From Thioclava marina (lineage in GTDB: Bacteria; Pseudomonadota; Alphaproteobacteria; Rhodobacterales; Rhodobacteraceae), in contig NZ_MPZS01000001.1 of the NCBI RefSeq assembly GCF_002020135.1, positions 1 through 64,000 of the forward strand: a stretch of DNA of 64,000 bases. The letters run 5' to 3'. Each line of letters starts with the position of its first letter. Positions within the stretch are counted from its first letter, which is position 1. The notes beneath the pieces are model-generated. The model did no database searches. It was given only the letters and a program-made list of their open reading frames with translations, and was not told where the DNA came from. Made by a program: the position numbers and the translations under genes. Positions 1 through 9,018 of the stretch are shown here, piece by piece.

Positions 1-77
1 GCGGTTGTAGCTCAGTTGGTTAGAGTACCGGCCTGTCACGCCGGGGGTCGCGGGTTCGAGCCCCGTCAACCGCGCCA
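1..77 (+). tRNA. tRNA-Asp (anticodon GTC)
   Basis: Complete cloverleaf. The acceptor stem GCGGTTG (1-7) pairs with CAACCGC (67-73), followed by discriminator G74 and an encoded CCA at 75-77. The anticodon stem CCGGC (28-32) pairs with GCCGG (40-44), and the loop CTGTCAC places GTC at 35-37. The T arm carries GGTTCGAGCC. The gene begins exactly at the window edge, so its promoter and any upstream tRNA cluster are not visible. Confidence 0.97.
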
Positions 78-158
78 CTTCTTCCTCTCGGACATGTAAA
101 GTTGCGTTGTGAATCGCGCCCCGCTCGCCTATATCCGGGCGAAATTCGGGAGAGTTCG

Positions 159-419
159 ATGCGTTGGATCAAGCAGGTCTTTGACCATATCACCCTGTTT
201 CAGGCCATTCTCTTCGCGGGGCTTTTGGGCCTCGCGCCGTTCACGCCCGAACCGCATATCTGGGAAAAGCTCAAGATGCTGGTGGCGGGCACTCTGGTGC
301 GTCCGATCGACTGGTTCGACCTCTTGCTGCATGGCACCCCATGGGTGATCCTTGCGATCAAACTGGGCCAATGGGTGAAGACGGGACAGACCGGCAAGAC
401 CGGCGGAGGTGCGGCATGA
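159..419 (+). CDS. Small conserved membrane-associated protein upstream of proA
   Basis: An 86-residue protein with two hydrophobic stretches (about residues 12-26 and 56-68) and a Gly/Thr/Lys-rich tail. I chose ATG 159 because it follows an AGAG-type ribosome site; an in-frame TTG at 102 would add 19 unlikely residues. Its stop overlaps the proA start as ATGA, so the two are probably translationally coupled. I do not recognise a characterised family. The placement just before proA suggests a conserved local pair, but no role in proline synthesis can be read from the sequence. Confidence 0.7.
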   Translation: MRWIKQVFDHITLFQAILFAGLLGLAPFTPEPHIWEKLKMLVAGTLVRPIDWFDLLLHGTPWVILAIKLGQWVKTGQTGKTGGGAA

Positions 420-1681
420 AGGATGAACTGGACGCAAAGGCGCTGATCGAACGGCTCGGAGGCGCTGCACGGGCGGCTTCGGCAGAGCTCGCATTCGCGA
501 GCGCGCAAGCCAAGCAAAAGGCGCTCGAGGCGGCGGCCGATGCGGTGCTCGCGCATGCGGGCGACATCATCTCCGCCAATGGCGAGGACATGGCTTACGG
601 CGCGCAAAAGGGGCTGAGCCCGGCGATGATGGATCGGCTGATGCTCGATCAGTCGCGCGTCGAGGCAATCGCGAAAGGCCTGCGTGCCGTTGCGGCACAG
701 CGCGATCCGGTGGGCGATGTGATCACCGAATGGGACATGCCCTCGGGGCTCCATATCCAGCGCGTGCGCACGCCGCTGGGTGTGATCGGCGTGATCTACG
801 AATCACGGCCCAACGTGACCGCCGATGCCGGTGCGCTGTGCCTGAAATCGGGCAATGCGGTGATCCTGCGCGGCGGCTCGGAGAGCTATCATTCGAGCCG
901 CGCGATTCATGCCTGCCTCGTCGAGGGGCTGAAGGCGGCGGGCCTGCCCGAGGATGCGATCCAGCTGGTGCCGACGCGCGACCGTGCGGCGGTGGCCGAG
1001 ATGCTGCGTGCGACCGATTATATCGACGTGATCGTTCCGCGCGGCGGCAAGGGGCTCGTCGGGCTCGTGCAGGCCGAGGCGCGCGTGCCGGTCTTCGCCC
1101 ATCTAGAGGGCATCTGCCATGTCTATGCCGATGGTGCGGCGGATCTCGAGAAGGCGCGTGCGGTCGTGCTCAACGCCAAGACCCGGCGCACGGGGATCTG
1201 CGGGGCGATGGAATGCCTGCTGATCGACCGCGCGTTCTGGGACAAACATGGCGGTGTTCTGGTCGAGGATCTGCTCAAGGCGGGTGTCGAGGTGCGCGGC
1301 ATGGGTGATCTGCTGTCGATCGCGGGCGTAACCGAAGCCGCGGCCGACGATTACGGTCGCGAGTATCTCGACATGATCTGCGCCGCGAAGATCGTCGACG
1401 GCGTGGATGGCGCGATCGAACATATCCGCCGCTACGGCAGCCAGCACACGGAATCGATCCTGACCGAGGACGATGCGGGGGCGGCGCGGTTCTTCGAGCG
1501 TCTCGACAGCGCGATCCTGATGCGCAACGCCTCGACCCAGTTCGCCGATGGCGGCGAGTTCGGGATGGGGGCCGAGATCGGCATCGCGACGGGCAAGATG
1601 CATGCGCGTGGCCCGGTGGGGGCCGAGCAGCTGACCTCGTTCAAATACCTGGTGACCGGCGACGGCACGGTGCGGCCCTGA
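416..1681 (+). CDS. proA: Gamma-glutamyl phosphate reductase
   Basis: Second step of proline biosynthesis: NADPH-dependent reduction of gamma-glutamyl phosphate to glutamate-5-semialdehyde in the cytoplasm. The 421 residues match the usual length of this aldehyde-dehydrogenase-superfamily enzyme. The N-terminal half contains [20 protein letters not shown]. The catalytic cysteine is Cys262 in [13 protein letters not shown]. The C-terminal segment [14 protein letters not shown] is a family hallmark. The start at 416 overlaps the upstream small gene's stop; an in-frame upstream ATG at 341 would give an implausible Cys/Asp-rich extension. The usual partner proB is not in the window. Confidence 0.97.
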   Translation: MKDELDAKALIERLGGAARAASAELAFASAQAKQKALEAAADAVLAHAGDIISANGEDMAYGAQKGLSPAMMDRLMLDQSRVEAIAKGLRAVAAQRDPVGDVITEWDMPSGLHIQRVRTPLGVIGVIYESRPNVTADAGALCLKSGNAVILRGGSESYHSSRAIHACLVEGLKAAGLPEDAIQLVPTRDRAAVAEMLRATDYIDVIVPRGGKGLVGLVQAEARVPVFAHLEGICHVYADGAADLEKARAVVLNAKTRRTGICGAMECLLIDRAFWDKHGGVLVEDLLKAGVEVRGMGDLLSIAGVTEAAADDYGREYLDMICAAKIVDGVDGAIEHIRRYGSQHTESILTEDDAGAARFFERLDSAILMRNASTQFADGGEFGMGAEIGIATGKMHARGPVGAEQLTSFKYLVTGDGTVRP

Positions 1682-1689
1682 GCGGCGCG

Positions 1690-2307
1690 TCAGAACCGGA
1701 TTACGCCGCCAGTTTCGGTGAGCGCCCAGTCGAGGCCAAGCCCCAGCCGCGCCGCCAGGCGCGGCAGCAAGGCAAATTGCACCTGCGCGGGCGTGACGTC
1801 GATATGCGCCCCGTCCAGCGTCGAGAACAGCCGTGCATCCCCGCGCGCCTTCTCGGACTGCGCCGCGATTTCCCAGCGCCCACCGCAATCGCGCACGGTG
1901 ATCGTACCGCCATAGGGCAGGACCGTCTCGAGGCAGAGGATGGACAGGAAGGCCAGTTTCACGAGCCCGCGGGCATGATCGCCCGAGATCTCCCAATGCA
2001 GGCGCAGCCTGCCTTGTGCCGAAATCCCGGCCAGAAGCGAGGCGATCTCGGGCTGGCCGAGCTGTTGTTGTTCGCTCGATTGGCCGAAAGCCACGCGGAA
2101 GAATTTCACCCGAGCATTGGCTGCCGCGACACTTTGCTCGATCAGCTCGATCTCGGGGCCCTGCGTGGCACAGCTCATGGTGAGCAATTCGAGCCCGTTT
2201 GCGATCGCGCCGATCGGGCTGATCAGGTCATGGCAGAGGCGCGAACCCAGCAAGGCGGTCAGGTCAGTCTCGTTCAGGCTTGCCTCGACGGTTTCGAACG
2301 GCATCAA
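1690..2307 (-). CDS. chpT: Histidine phosphotransferase ChpT
   Basis: A 205-residue protein with the pseudo-histidine-kinase architecture of ChpT: an N-terminal dimerisation/phosphotransfer helix containing SRLCHDLISPIGAIANGLEL, with His26 as the predicted phospho-acceptor, then a degenerate ATPase-like domain. In Caulobacter ChpT relays phosphate from CckA to CtrA and CpdR. In Rhodobacter capsulatus the CckA-ChpT-CtrA relay affects motility and gene transfer agent release. The gene converges on proA with an 8-bp gap and diverges from the DUF3553 gene with 23 bp between start codons. Two adjacent ATG codons could each serve as start. Confidence 0.93.
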   Translation of the reverse strand: MMPFETVEASLNETDLTALLGSRLCHDLISPIGAIANGLELLTMSCATQGPEIELIEQSVAAANARVKFFRVAFGQSSEQQQLGQPEIASLLAGISAQGRLRLHWEISGDHARGLVKLAFLSILCLETVLPYGGTITVRDCGGRWEIAAQSEKARGDARLFSTLDGAHIDVTPAQVQFALLPRLAARLGLGLDWALTETGGVIRF

Positions 2308-2330
2308 TATCTCCGAAAGTGAGGGCGCAA

Positions 2331-2510
2331 ATGTATGAGATCCTTGAACCCGGCATGCTGGTACGAAACCCCGCGCAGCCCGACTGGGGTATCGGCCAGG
2401 TGCAGTCGCGGATCGGCGAGAAAGTAACGGTCAATTTCGAACATGTGGGCAAACAGGTGATTGACGGGCGAAGAGTCTCGCTTGAACTGGTTTTCCCCGA
2501 TCAGGGTTGA
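2331..2510 (+). CDS. DUF3553 domain protein
   Basis: A 59-residue protein made of a single small beta-rich domain. Recognisable segments are EPGMLVRNPAQPDWGIGQVQ and GEKVTVNFEHVGKQVI, typical of DUF3553, a family resembling the RNA-polymerase-binding CarD/UvrD-tail type Tudor-like folds. The start at 2331 follows GTGAGGG; an upstream in-frame ATG at 2280 lies inside chpT. Because only 23 bp separate the divergent starts, each gene's promoter must overlap the other's 5' end. No function is established that I can name. Confidence 0.85.
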   Translation: MYEILEPGMLVRNPAQPDWGIGQVQSRIGEKVTVNFEHVGKQVIDGRRVSLELVFPDQG

Positions 2511-2645
2511 TGAAAGGTTAACACCTGAGCGGGACAGGTCGAGTCACAAAAACAACCTCAGGCTTTATTCGGTGTCTTCGCATATTGCCATGACGGTCAG
2601 GGCTTTCTACATCTGCGCCACGACGCGGGCGCCAGGAGGAGATGC

Positions 2646-3422
2646 GTGAGCGAGAATGCGGCATTCGATATCAGGCTCGCCCGGGGCAGGGCGGATCTCG
2701 AGGCCTCGCAACGTCTGCGGTACCGTGTCTTCGTCGAGGAGCTCGGAGGCGGTGGGCAGACCGTCGATCATGACGCGCGCATCGAACGTGACGATCTCGA
2801 CCCCGTCTATGATCACCTTCTGCTTGTCGATCGCAACCGGCCCGAGGGTGAACATGTGGTGGGCGCCTACAGGCTGCTGACCTCCGACCGCGCTGCCGAG
2901 GCCGGTCATTTCTACTGCGACGCCGAATATGATCTGGGGCCGCTGCGCGCCTCGGGGCGCAAGCTGCTCGAACTGGGCCGCTCCTGTGTGCATCCCGATT
3001 ACCGGGGCGGGGCGGCGATGCTTCTGCTCTGGAATGCGCTGGCCGATTACGTGCTCGCCCATGAGGTAGAGATCCTCTTCGGCGTGGCCTCGTTCCATGG
3101 CACCGATCCACAGGCGCTGAAGATGCCGCTTGCCTGGCTCCATCATCATCATCTCGCCCCCGAGGCGTTGCGCGCGCGCGCGCGTCCCGAGGCGTTCCAG
3201 CGCATGGATCTGGTCAGCGAAGCCGATCTCGACCGGCGCGCGGCGATGGCGCAGATGCCCAATCTGATCAAGGCCTACCTGCGGCTGGGCGGCTTCGTGG
3301 GCGAGGGGGCCTTCATCGACCATCCCTTCAATACGACCGACGTGCTGTTGCTGATGGATACCAAGGCGATGAGCGACAAGCACCGCGCCTTCTATACGCG
3401 GCGCTTCGAGGGCAAGGGATGA
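2646..3422 (+). CDS. olsB: Ornithine-acyl-ACP N-acyltransferase
   Basis: First enzyme of ornithine lipid synthesis, transferring a 3-hydroxyacyl chain from acyl carrier protein to the alpha-amino group of ornithine to give lyso-ornithine lipid. The 258 residues show the GNAT-like OlsB pattern: an N-terminal LRYRVFVEELGG, central VVGAYRLL and ELGRSCVHPDYRGG, and LLLWNALADYV. The start is GTG 2646, preceded by a strong AGGAGG at 2634-2639. An ATG at 2642 is out of frame. It overlaps olsA by ATGA, forming an olsBA operon. In other alphaproteobacteria this pathway is induced by phosphate limitation; I did not find a convincing Pho box. Confidence 0.93.
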   Translation: MSENAAFDIRLARGRADLEASQRLRYRVFVEELGGGGQTVDHDARIERDDLDPVYDHLLLVDRNRPEGEHVVGAYRLLTSDRAAEAGHFYCDAEYDLGPLRASGRKLLELGRSCVHPDYRGGAAMLLLWNALADYVLAHEVEILFGVASFHGTDPQALKMPLAWLHHHHLAPEALRARARPEAFQRMDLVSEADLDRRAAMAQMPNLIKAYLRLGGFVGEGAFIDHPFNTTDVLLLMDTKAMSDKHRAFYTRRFEGKG

Positions 3423-4246
3423 GCTGGATCGAGGAGGAACCCGATCCCAAACCGCTTGGAACTTTCGATTGGGCAAGGGCGATCGCGCGTGGGGTGATCT
3501 GGGGGCTGGTGCTGCTCACCGGCCTTGTCGCGTTGCTCGTGCTGCGCCTGATCGAGCGCCCGATCCACGGGCTTGCGCGCCCCTGGACGCCCTGGATTAC
3601 CCAGATGGTCTGCCGGATGAGCCTGCCGATCCTCGGCATGGGCTACCGGGTGAGTGGCCGTCCGATGAACAAGATCGGCGCGGTGGTGGCCAATCACGGC
3701 TCCTGGCTTGATATCTTCGCGCTCAACGCCTGCCAGCGGGTCTATTTCGTCTCCAAGGCCGAAGTCGCGCGCTGGCCCTTCGTCGGCTGGCTGGCCCGCG
3801 CCACCGGCACCGTCTTCATCAAGCGCGATCCGCGCGAGGCCAAGGCCCAACAGACCCTCTTCGAGGAGCGGATCCGCGCAGGCCATCACCTGCTCTTCTT
3901 TCCCGAGGGCACCTCGACCGACGCGCGCCGGGTGCTGCCTTTCAAGCCGACGCTGTTTCAGGCTTTCTACAGCCACGGGCTCGACAAGGTGATGCAGATC
4001 CAGCCGGTGACGGTGGTCTACCGTCCGCCCGAGGGCGAGGATCCTCGCTTTTACGGCTGGTGGGGGGATATGGAGTTCGGGCCGCATCTGCTGAAGGTGC
4101 TGGCCCAACGCCGACAGGGTTCGGTCGAGATCGTCTTTCACACGCCGCTGTCAGTTGCCGATTACCCGTCGCGCAAGGAGCTGGCCTGGGCGGCGGAGGC
4201 TGCGGTGCGCGCGGGGCTTCCCTACGAGATCGCGCGGTCGCGATAA
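3419..4246 (+). CDS. olsA: Lyso-ornithine lipid O-acyltransferase (PlsC family)
   Basis: Second step of ornithine lipid synthesis, O-acylating lyso-ornithine lipid; some homologues also act on lysophosphatidic acid. The 275 residues carry an N-terminal membrane helix (about 25-45), the HX4D acyltransferase motif as NHGSWLD, and the FPEGTSTD motif that binds the phosphate or acyl acceptor. Coupled to olsB through an ATGA overlap. Its 3' end overlaps the convergent ribbon-helix-helix gene by 25 bp. Confidence 0.93.
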   Translation: MSWIEEEPDPKPLGTFDWARAIARGVIWGLVLLTGLVALLVLRLIERPIHGLARPWTPWITQMVCRMSLPILGMGYRVSGRPMNKIGAVVANHGSWLDIFALNACQRVYFVSKAEVARWPFVGWLARATGTVFIKRDPREAKAQQTLFEERIRAGHHLLFFPEGTSTDARRVLPFKPTLFQAFYSHGLDKVMQIQPVTVVYRPPEGEDPRFYGWWGDMEFGPHLLKVLAQRRQGSVEIVFHTPLSVADYPSRKELAWAAEAAVRAGLPYEIARSR

Positions 4247-4446
4247 TAGGCCAGAACATAGAGCCGGATCGCGGTCGCAAGCCCCGCCTCGGTGCCACGA
4301 GCGACATCAATTTCAGCGGCCAATTCATTGATGCCGAGGGATTTTGCGGCCGCGATTTCGCGGAACGCGCGCCAGAATTCATCCTCGAGGGTGACCGAAG
4401 TGCGATGCCCGCCCAGGGTCAGTGAGCGCTTCTTCGGGCGGCTCAT
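4222..4446 (-). CDS. Ribbon-helix-helix domain protein
   Basis: A 74-residue protein whose N-terminal half, SLTLGGHRTSVTLEDEFWRA, followed by a helix with LGINELAAEID, fits a ribbon-helix-helix DNA-binding fold. It is translated after the DUF4169 gene with an ATGA overlap and ends inside the last 25 bp of the convergent olsA. Such small regulators often act on their own operon, but no operator can be pointed to here. Antitoxin-like function is possible in principle, although the neighbour does not look like a toxin. Confidence 0.85.
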   Translation of the reverse strand: MSRPKKRSLTLGGHRTSVTLEDEFWRAFREIAAAKSLGINELAAEIDVARGTEAGLATAIRLYVLAYYRDRAIS

Positions 4447-4628
4447 TCCTCACCGCTTTCACGATGGTGACCGTCGAGATCGCGCCGCGCTTTTTCCTCG
4501 CGGGCGGCCTCGAGCGATTTCTGCGCTTTGGTTCGGCCGAATTTCGCAGCGTTCTCATCGCCTTGCGCGCGCTTCTTCACACGATCGCGCTGTTTGCGAA
4601 ACTGGTTGAGATTTGTGATCTTGCTCAT
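4443..4628 (-). CDS. DUF4169 family small basic protein
   Basis: A 61-residue, highly charged protein beginning MSKITNLNQFRKQRDRVKKR and continuing with ENAAKFGRTKAQK, the signature of DUF4169. No membrane or catalytic features. I chose ATG 4628 as the start; the longer in-frame extension to 4817 is Pro/Arg-rich and crosses a dispersed repeat, so it is unlikely to be translated. Coupled to the downstream ribbon-helix-helix gene. Function unknown; the composition suggests nucleic-acid binding. Confidence 0.8.
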   Translation of the reverse strand: MSKITNLNQFRKQRDRVKKRAQGDENAAKFGRTKAQKSLEAAREEKARRDLDGHHRESGEE

Positions 4629-4969
4629 GACGTCAGCCTGCCACAGCTCGGGGAGTCGGAAAAGAGGTAGGTTGAGGGCGGCAATCGCCCGATGGCGGCC
4701 CGATGGCGGATCGCGAGGGGGCGCTGCCCCCGCTCGCGTGCCGCGAGCCCCCCGGGATATTTGAGCCAATTCGAAGATGTGGGCGGCAACTGCGCCGAGG
4801 GCGCGCGCCATGGGCAAGCGGGGTGGGCGAGAGGGGTGTCATCACCGCGGCGTGAAGGGGCGCCGCGCCCGACCGCTTCGCCTTGCCAAGGTCGGAGGCC
4901 ACGGATAGGGTGCGCGCCGACAAACCGGGGCGAGATGCCCCCAAGGCCCAAGACAAAGGACCATTTGTG
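4629..4969. other. Intergenic region between the DUF4169 gene and yajC
   Basis: A 341-bp stretch without a convincing gene. It contains one copy of a dispersed GC-rich palindromic repeat (4716-4780) and further GC-rich unstructured sequence. The promoters for the leftward DUF4169 operon and the rightward yajC-secDF operon must lie here. ACAAAGGA just before 4970 is the yajC ribosome site. Confidence 0.6.
4716..4780 (-). repeat. Dispersed intergenic repeat, copy A
   Basis: Consists of the palindrome GGGGGC-GCT-GCCCCC (4717-4731), a short GCTCGCG...CGCGAGC stem, and the conserved tail CCCGGGATATTTGAGCCAAT followed by TCGAAGATG. The same ordered modules recur at 9019, 11384, 23731, 38664 and 38861 in this window, in both orientations. 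It resembles the REP/BIME class of extragenic palindromes. Confidence 0.75.
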
Positions 4970-5308
4970 ATGTTCGTGACCCCCGCTTTCGCTCAGGCCG
5001 CCGGTGGCGCCGCCAATCCCGCAGCCGCTTTCGGTCAGTTCCTGCCGCTGATCCTGATCTTCGTGATCATGTATTTCCTGCTGATCCGTCCGCAGCAGAA
5101 GAAGGCCAAGGAGCACAAGGCGATGCTCGAGGCGCTGCGCCGTGGCGACAACGTGATCACCCAAGGTGGCATTATCGGCAAGGTGACCCATATCCGTGAA
5201 GACGGCGAGGTCGAGGTCGAGATCGCGCAGGGCGTGAAGGTGCGTGTCGTGAAGGCGACCATCGTTCAGGTTCTGTCGAAGACCGAACCCGCCAAGACCT
5301 CGGAATAA
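4970..5308 (+). CDS. yajC: Preprotein translocase subunit YajC
   Basis: A 112-residue single-span inner-membrane protein that associates with SecDF and the SecYEG channel. An Ala/Gly-rich N-terminus leads into one membrane helix, LPLILIFVIMYFLLIRPQQK (about residues 24-43), with the typical LIRPQQKK junction and a small C-terminal cytoplasmic domain (NVITQGGIIGKV). The start at 4970 follows ACAAAGGA. It is the first gene of yajC-secD-secF, with 21 bp to secD. Confidence 0.96.
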   Translation: MFVTPAFAQAAGGAANPAAAFGQFLPLILIFVIMYFLLIRPQQKKAKEHKAMLEALRRGDNVITQGGIIGKVTHIREDGEVEVEIAQGVKVRVVKATIVQVLSKTEPAKTSE

Positions 5309-5329
5309 GCCATATAAGGCCCTTCGCCC

Positions 5330-6994
5330 ATGTTGCAGATCTCGCTGTGGAAGCGCGCGCTGATCCTGATCGTCGTCCTGATCGGGATCGTCTTCGCCGC
5401 GCCCAACGTCTTTTACAACCGGGTGGAGGGCCATAACGACGCGCTCTCCGCCGAGGCCAAGGGCAACGCCCTGACGCCCGAGCAGCAGGCCGCCCGGGCC
5501 AGCTGGCCCGACTGGCTGCCCTCGGACATCATCAATCTCGGCCTCGATCTGCGCGGAGGCGCCCAGCTTCTGGCGCAGGTCAATGTCACCGAGGTCTACA
5601 AGGCCCGCGTCGACGGTCTCTGGCCGGAGTTCCGCAAGGCTCTGGCCGATGAGCGTGCAACGCTCGGCTCGATCCGCCGCGTGAAGTCCGATCCCGGCGT
5701 CTTGCGCATCCAGATCGGCAATGCCGACCAGATCCAGGAAGCGCTGCGCATCGCCGAGACGCTGAATACGCCGCTCGCCTCGCTGACCGGCGTGGGGCAG
5801 AAGACGCTCGCGATCACCGCCGAGGGCAATCAGCTGGTGATCCAGCTTTCGGACGCCGAAAAAGCCTCGACCGACGATCGCACGATGCAGCAATCGCTCG
5901 AGATCGTGCGCCGCCGGATCGACGCGGCGGGCACGCGCGAGCCGACCATCGTGCGCGAAGGCTCGGACCGTATCCTGATCCAAGTGCCGGGGGCGAGCTC
6001 GGCGCAGGAGATCAAGCAGCTGATCGGCACCACGGCCAAACTGACCTTCAACTCGGTGATCGGGACCACATCGAACCCGAACCAGGCGACCGGCACCGAT
6101 GAAGAGATCCTGCCCGCGGCGGATCAGCAGGGGCTCTATTACATCCTCGATCCCCTTCCGGTGGTGACGGGCGAGGATCTGACCGATGCGCGTCCCGATA
6201 CCGATCAGAACGGCTATCCGGCGGTGGCGTTCCGCTTCAACGCCTCGGCCGCACGCACCTTTGGCGATTACACGCAGGCCAATATCGGCAAGCCCTTCGC
6301 GATCGTGCTGGACAACAAGGTGATCTCCGCCCCGACGATCCAGAGCCATATCGCGGGTGGCTCGGGCATCATCACGGGCCGCTTCACCGTCAAGGAGGCG
6401 ACCGATCTGGCGCTCCTGCTGCGCGCAGGTGCGCTGCCCGCCTCGATGACCTTCCTCGAAGAACGCACGATCGGCCCGGAACTGGGCGCGGATTCGATCG
6501 CGGCCGGCAAGCTTGCCGCCGCCGTGGGCGCGGTCCTGGTCGTGGTCTTCATGGTGGCCTCCTACGGGCTCTTCGGGGTCTTCGCCTCCGTCGCGCTTGG
6601 CATCAACGTCGCGCTGATCTTCGCGATCATGTCGCTGATCGGCGGGACGCTGACGCTGCCCGGGATCGCGGGGATCGTGCTGACCATGGGCACGGCGGTC
6701 GACGCCAACGTGCTCGTGTTCGAGCGGATCCGCGAAGAGCTGCGCATCGCCAAGAAACCCGCCCGCGCGATCGAGCTGGGCTATGAGCGCGCGATGTCGG
6801 CGATCATCGACGCCAACGTGACCACCTTCCTGACGGCTGTTATCCTCTTCGTGCTGGGCGCGGGCCCGGTGCGTGGCTTCGCCGTCACCTTCCTGATCGG
6901 GATCGTTACCTCGGTCTTCACCGCGATCTGGGTGACGCGGCTGTTCGTGAGCCTGTGGTTCGCGCGCCGCCGGCCCAAGGAACTGGTTCTGTAA
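5330..6994 (+). CDS. secD: Protein translocase subunit SecD
   Basis: Inner-membrane component that uses proton motive force to pull exported proteins through SecYEG on the periplasmic side. The 554 residues show an N-terminal membrane helix (about 7-24), the D1 motif LGLDLRGGAQLL, a large periplasmic P1 domain with QQSLEIVRRRIDAAGTREP, and five C-terminal membrane helices including GTAVDANVLVFERIREELR with the functional Asp. Followed after 13 bp by secF. Confidence 0.97.
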   Translation: MLQISLWKRALILIVVLIGIVFAAPNVFYNRVEGHNDALSAEAKGNALTPEQQAARASWPDWLPSDIINLGLDLRGGAQLLAQVNVTEVYKARVDGLWPEFRKALADERATLGSIRRVKSDPGVLRIQIGNADQIQEALRIAETLNTPLASLTGVGQKTLAITAEGNQLVIQLSDAEKASTDDRTMQQSLEIVRRRIDAAGTREPTIVREGSDRILIQVPGASSAQEIKQLIGTTAKLTFNSVIGTTSNPNQATGTDEEILPAADQQGLYYILDPLPVVTGEDLTDARPDTDQNGYPAVAFRFNASAARTFGDYTQANIGKPFAIVLDNKVISAPTIQSHIAGGSGIITGRFTVKEATDLALLLRAGALPASMTFLEERTIGPELGADSIAAGKLAAAVGAVLVVVFMVASYGLFGVFASVALGINVALIFAIMSLIGGTLTLPGIAGIVLTMGTAVDANVLVFERIREELRIAKKPARAIELGYERAMSAIIDANVTTFLTAVILFVLGAGPVRGFAVTFLIGIVTSVFTAIWVTRLFVSLWFARRRPKELVL

Positions 6995-7007
6995 GGGAGA
7001 TCGAGAC

Positions 7008-7994
7008 ATGGCATTCCGTCTGAAACTGGTCCCCGACCACACGACGTTCGACTTCTTCAAGCACCAGTTCCTGACCTTCGGGTTCTCGGTGGCGATGGTG
7101 CTGGCCTCGGTGGTGCTCGTGCTCACCATGGGCCTCAATCTCGGCATCGACTTCCGGGGCGGCACCACGATCCGCACCGAGGCCGACCAGACCGAGCCGG
7201 TCGATATCGGCGCCTACCGCTCGGCCATCGCGCCGCTCGATCTGGGCGATGTACTGATCACGCAGGTCTATGACCCGAATTTCCGCGCCGATCAGAAAGT
7301 CGTGACGATCCGCATCCAGGCCCAGGACGGGCAGGAAGCGATCAGCCCCGACACGCAGGCCAAGGTGCTCGAAGCGCTTCAGACCGTGAACAAGGACATC
7401 AAGATCGTGGCGACCGAGTCGATCGGTCCCAAGGTCTCGGGCGAGCTGATCTGGACCGCGGTCTGGTCGGTTCTGGCCGCCGTCTTCGCGATCCTCGTCT
7501 ATATCTGGATGCGCTTCGAATGGCAGTTTTCGGTGGGCGCGGTCGCGGCACTCGTGCATGACGTGACCGTGACGATCGGGATATTCTCGCTCTTCCAGTT
7601 CAAGTTCGACCTGTCGATCATCGCGGCGCTGCTGACGATCCTGGGCTATTCGATCAACGACACCGTCGTCGTCTTCGACCGTCTTCGCGAGAACCTCGTG
7701 AAATACAAGAAGATGCCGCTGCGCGACGTGATGAACCTCTCGGTCAACGAGACCCTGTCGCGGACCGTGATGACCTCGGGCACCACGCTTCTGGCGCTGA
7801 TCGCGCTTCTGGTGCTCGGTGGCGACGTGATCCGCAACTTCGTCTTCGCGATGACCTGGGGCGTGATCGTCGGCACCTATTCCTCGGTCTTCGTCGCCAA
7901 GAACATCGTGTTGTTCATCGGCCTGGACCGCAACAAGGAGAAGAAGGACCCCGCCGAGCAGTTCTTCGACAAGTCCGATGTCGCTGCTGACTGA
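7008..7994 (+). CDS. secF: Protein translocase subunit SecF
   Basis: Partner of SecD, with six membrane spans. The 328 residues carry GLNLGIDFRGGTTI near the N-terminus and the conserved LGYSINDTVVVFDRLRENL in the fourth-helix region. GGAGAT lies before the start codon. The 3' end overlaps the following Mth938-like gene by 17 bp, so translation probably continues into the downstream cluster. Confidence 0.97.
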   Translation: MAFRLKLVPDHTTFDFFKHQFLTFGFSVAMVLASVVLVLTMGLNLGIDFRGGTTIRTEADQTEPVDIGAYRSAIAPLDLGDVLITQVYDPNFRADQKVVTIRIQAQDGQEAISPDTQAKVLEALQTVNKDIKIVATESIGPKVSGELIWTAVWSVLAAVFAILVYIWMRFEWQFSVGAVAALVHDVTVTIGIFSLFQFKFDLSIIAALLTILGYSINDTVVVFDRLRENLVKYKKMPLRDVMNLSVNETLSRTVMTSGTTLLALIALLVLGGDVIRNFVFAMTWGVIVGTYSSVFVAKNIVLFIGLDRNKEKKDPAEQFFDKSDVAAD

Positions 7995-8352
7995 GGCGAA
8001 TTTCGGAGCCTCGCTGCCGATCGACGGCTACGGGCCGGGCTTTTTCCGCGTCGCGGGGGAGGTCCGGCACGGGTCTGTCTGGGTGATGGCCGATCGCTGC
8101 GGGGAGTGGGGCGGGTTTGATGACCGCGATACGCTTGCAGCGCTCGCCGGTCAGATCGACCTGCTCTTCGTCGGGACAGGGGCCGATATCGCCCATCTGC
8201 CGAAGGATTTCGTGGCAGAACTCGAAGCGAAAGGCATCATGTGCGAGGGCATGGCGACACCGTCGGCCGCGCGCACCTATAACGTGCTTTTGTCCGAGGG
8301 ACGCCGTGTCGGCTGCGCGCTGATCGCGATGCCCGCGAAGGGAGAGCCGTGA
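7978..8352 (+). CDS. Mth938-like domain protein (DUF498 family)
   Basis: A 124-residue protein with the small alpha/beta Mth938-like fold: [15 protein letters not shown] near the start, [17 protein letters not shown] in the middle and [20 protein letters not shown] near the end. Members include the mitochondrial complex I assembly factor NDUFAF3, but the bacterial role is not settled. The gene lies inside the secDF-ccm run: it overlaps secF by 17 bp and ccmA by 1 bp. Confidence 0.88.
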   Translation: MSLLTEANFGASLPIDGYGPGFFRVAGEVRHGSVWVMADRCGEWGGFDDRDTLAALAGQIDLLFVGTGADIAHLPKDFVAELEAKGIMCEGMATPSAARTYNVLLSEGRRVGCALIAMPAKGEP

Positions 8353-8984
8353 TGACGATGCTCTCGGTCGCGGGGCTCGCGGTTTCGCGCGGCGGTCTGC
8401 CGGTTCTCGAAAACCTCGACTTCACGCTCGAGGCGGGCCACGCGCTCGTGCTGCGCGGACCGAACGGGATCGGCAAGACTACGCTTCTGCGCACGCTGGC
8501 CGGGCTGCAGCCGGCGCTCGCGGGGACCGTGTCGATGCCGCCCGAGAGCATGGCCTATGCCGCGCATTCCGACGGTCTCAAATCGACCCTTACCGTGCGC
8601 GAGAACCTGACTTTCTGGTCCTCGGTCTACGCCACCCACGATATCGAGCCCGCGCTTGACCGGATGAATCTGCGCAGCCTGGAGCATCGCGCGGCACTCA
8701 GCCTCTCGGCGGGACAGAAACGCCGGCTCGGCCTTGCGCGCCTGTTGGTGACGGGGCGTCCGGTCTGGGTGCTCGACGAACCGACCGTCTCGCTCGACAC
8801 CGCCTCTGTCGCGCTCTTCGCCGAGGCCGTGCGTGGCCATCTCGCCTCCGGTGGCGCGGCCCTGATCGCGACCCATATCGATCTCGGCCTCGATGAGGCC
8901 CGCGTGCTCGATCTCGGCCCGTTCAAGGCCCGGCCGCCCGAAGAGGGCGGGATGATGGGCGCCTTCGACGAGGCTTTCCTATGA
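8352..8984 (+). CDS. ccmA: Cytochrome c maturation ABC transporter ATPase CcmA
   Basis: ATPase of the CcmABCD complex, which drives release of holo-CcmE from CcmC during haem delivery to c-type cytochromes. About 210 residues with Walker [12 protein letters not shown], an [15 protein letters not shown] signature and Walker [14 protein letters not shown] use ATG 8352, which overlaps the preceding stop; a GTG at 8349 is equally in frame. Unusually, a 166-bp gap holding a dispersed repeat separates it from ccmB. Confidence 0.96.
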   Translation: MTMLSVAGLAVSRGGLPVLENLDFTLEAGHALVLRGPNGIGKTTLLRTLAGLQPALAGTVSMPPESMAYAAHSDGLKSTLTVRENLTFWSSVYATHDIEPALDRMNLRSLEHRAALSLSAGQKRRLGLARLLVTGRPVWVLDEPTVSLDTASVALFAEAVRGHLASGGAALIATHIDLGLDEARVLDLGPFKARPPEEGGMMGAFDEAFL

Positions 8985-9018
8985 CCGGGCGTTGCGCGCG
9001 TGGCGCGCCGGGATGCCT

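Noticed and set aside
1-77. tRNA-Asp gene as the integration site of the mobile element
   Set aside because: The element lies 39 kb away and its ends match a dispersed repeat, not any tRNA sequence.
2511-2645. A Pho box upstream of olsB
   Set aside because: Only a loose CTGACCGTCATGG match on the minus strand is seen; there is no second half-site at the expected spacing.
4625-7177. An 850-codon leftward open frame across secDF
   Set aside because: Antisense to yajC-secD-secF with typical GC-shadow composition; the sense genes are unambiguous.
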